A DNA stretch of 64,000 nt from Mycolicibacterium malmesburyense (lineage in GTDB: Bacteria > Actinomycetota > Actinomycetes > Mycobacteriales > Mycobacteriaceae), in assembly GCF_001050015.1 (NCBI RefSeq), contig NZ_CVTB01000011.1, positions 1 through 64,000 of the forward strand. The letters are read 5' to 3'. A program made the translations under genes and the position numbers. Of this stretch, positions 63,651 through 64,000 are shown piece by piece. The first letter of the stretch is position 1; each line of letters begins with the position of its first letter. Under the pieces are notes generated by a model. The model had not been told where the DNA came from. It ran no database searches and saw only the letters and a list, made by a program, of their open reading frames with translations.

Positions 63651-64000
63651 ATGCGACCACGGTGGAGGCTGATCGCCGCCGTCCTGTCCACCCTCGCCCT
63701 CACGGCCACCGCCACGGGCTGCTCGGATTCGGGCGAGAGCGACGAGCTGCTGATCTACAACGCTCAGCACGAGTCACTGACCAAGGAGTGGATCGACGCC
63801 TTCACCAAGGAGACCGGTATCAAGGTCACCTACCGCCAGGGCGGCGACACCGAACTCGGCAACCAGCTTGTGGCCGAAGGGAAAGCATCGCCGGCCGACG
63901 TGTTCCTGACCGAGAACTCCCCCGCGATGGCCGCGGTCGAGCGCGCCGGGTTGTTCGCCGAACTCACGCCCGAGACGCTCGATCAGGTGCCGCCGCAATA
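63651..64000 (+). CDS. Iron(III) ABC transporter substrate-binding lipoprotein, 3' end cut
   Basis: The visible 116 residues begin with a lipoprotein signal ending in ATGC (Cys about 24), then LLIYNAQHESLTKEWIDAFT and KETGIKVTYRQGGDTELGNQ, with the QLVAEGKASPADVFLTENSP loop typical of SfuA/FutA/FbpA-type ferric-iron binding proteins. The Tyr ligands of the C-terminal lobe lie beyond the window. GAAAGGA is seven to eight bases before the ATG. Iron control is suggested by the IdeR-like box upstream. Confidence 0.9.
   Translation, partial: MRPRWRLIAAVLSTLALTATATGCSDSGESDELLIYNAQHESLTKEWIDAFTKETGIKVTYRQGGDTELGNQLVAEGKASPADVFLTENSPAMAAVERAGLFAELTPETLDQVPPQ

Overview
The window is high-GC actinobacterial chromosome from a Mycobacterium/Mycolicibacterium-type organism. 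The two flanks carry, in order, genes I recognise from the M. tuberculosis chromosome between mapB and the dprA/YifB/YraN genes. These are mapB, a DUF1707 protein, PBP-lipo, two GNAT proteins, ispG, rip1, dxr, an MPT70/83-like fasciclin lipoprotein, a DUF2631 protein, then rlmN, cdsA, frr, pyrH, an amidase, tsf, rpsB, an M23 peptidase, an LLM oxidoreductase, xerC, a siderophore-interacting protein, dprA, a YifB/ComM ATPase and YraN. This synteny is from memory, not from a search.

Region 1 (1-12.2 kb) is core: a truncated alpha/beta hydrolase, a lipoprotein, cobQ, map, cell-wall genes and the MEP isoprenoid genes dxr and ispG around the Rip1 site-2 protease.

Region 2 (12.3-43.8 kb) is a large metabolic block sitting between the DUF2631/fasciclin genes and rlmN. 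It holds F420-type (LLM) oxidoreductases, a photolyase, a mycofactocin-type SDR, a WS/DGAT acyltransferase, two P450s, a Baeyer-Villiger monooxygenase, alcohol and aldehyde dehydrogenases, a CoA-transferase, an HpcH aldolase, three TetR regulators and a Rieske oxygenase cluster. A tightly overlapping seven-gene minus-strand operon (29646 down to 22833) encodes an unknown protein, P450, Zn-ADH, aldolase, SDR, BVMO and esterase. A lactonase-like protein and a thioesterase-like protein are divergent from it. Together these fit hydroxylation, oxidation to a ketone, Baeyer-Villiger insertion, ester or lactone hydrolysis and chain cleavage of an unknown substrate.

The most notable signal is a 26-bp element found seven times between 16.7 and 37.1 kb: TGACACTT, exactly nine variable bases, then TTTGTAAAG. 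It lies just before gene starts and links the P450, BVMO, ALDH, CoA-transferase, TetR, DUF427 and WS/DGAT genes into one candidate regulon. For most plus-strand genes the start codon lies so close that the transcript would be leaderless. Two TetR paralogues inside the block are candidate controllers.

Three genes look broken: an acyl-CoA dehydrogenase with one in-frame TGA, a carboxymuconolactone-decarboxylase-like gene with a frameshift, and a C-terminal stump of an agmatinase-like gene.

Region 3 (43.8-64 kb) returns to core genes for translation (rlmN, frr, tsf, rpsB), phospholipid and UMP synthesis (cdsA, pyrH), DNA processing (xerC, dprA, YifB, YraN) and iron handling. It ends with a hemophore-like gene divergent from a truncated iron-binding lipoprotein gene, with an IdeR-like box between them. 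I saw no tRNA, rRNA, CRISPR array or insertion sequence, and no gene-free stretch longer than about 300 bases.
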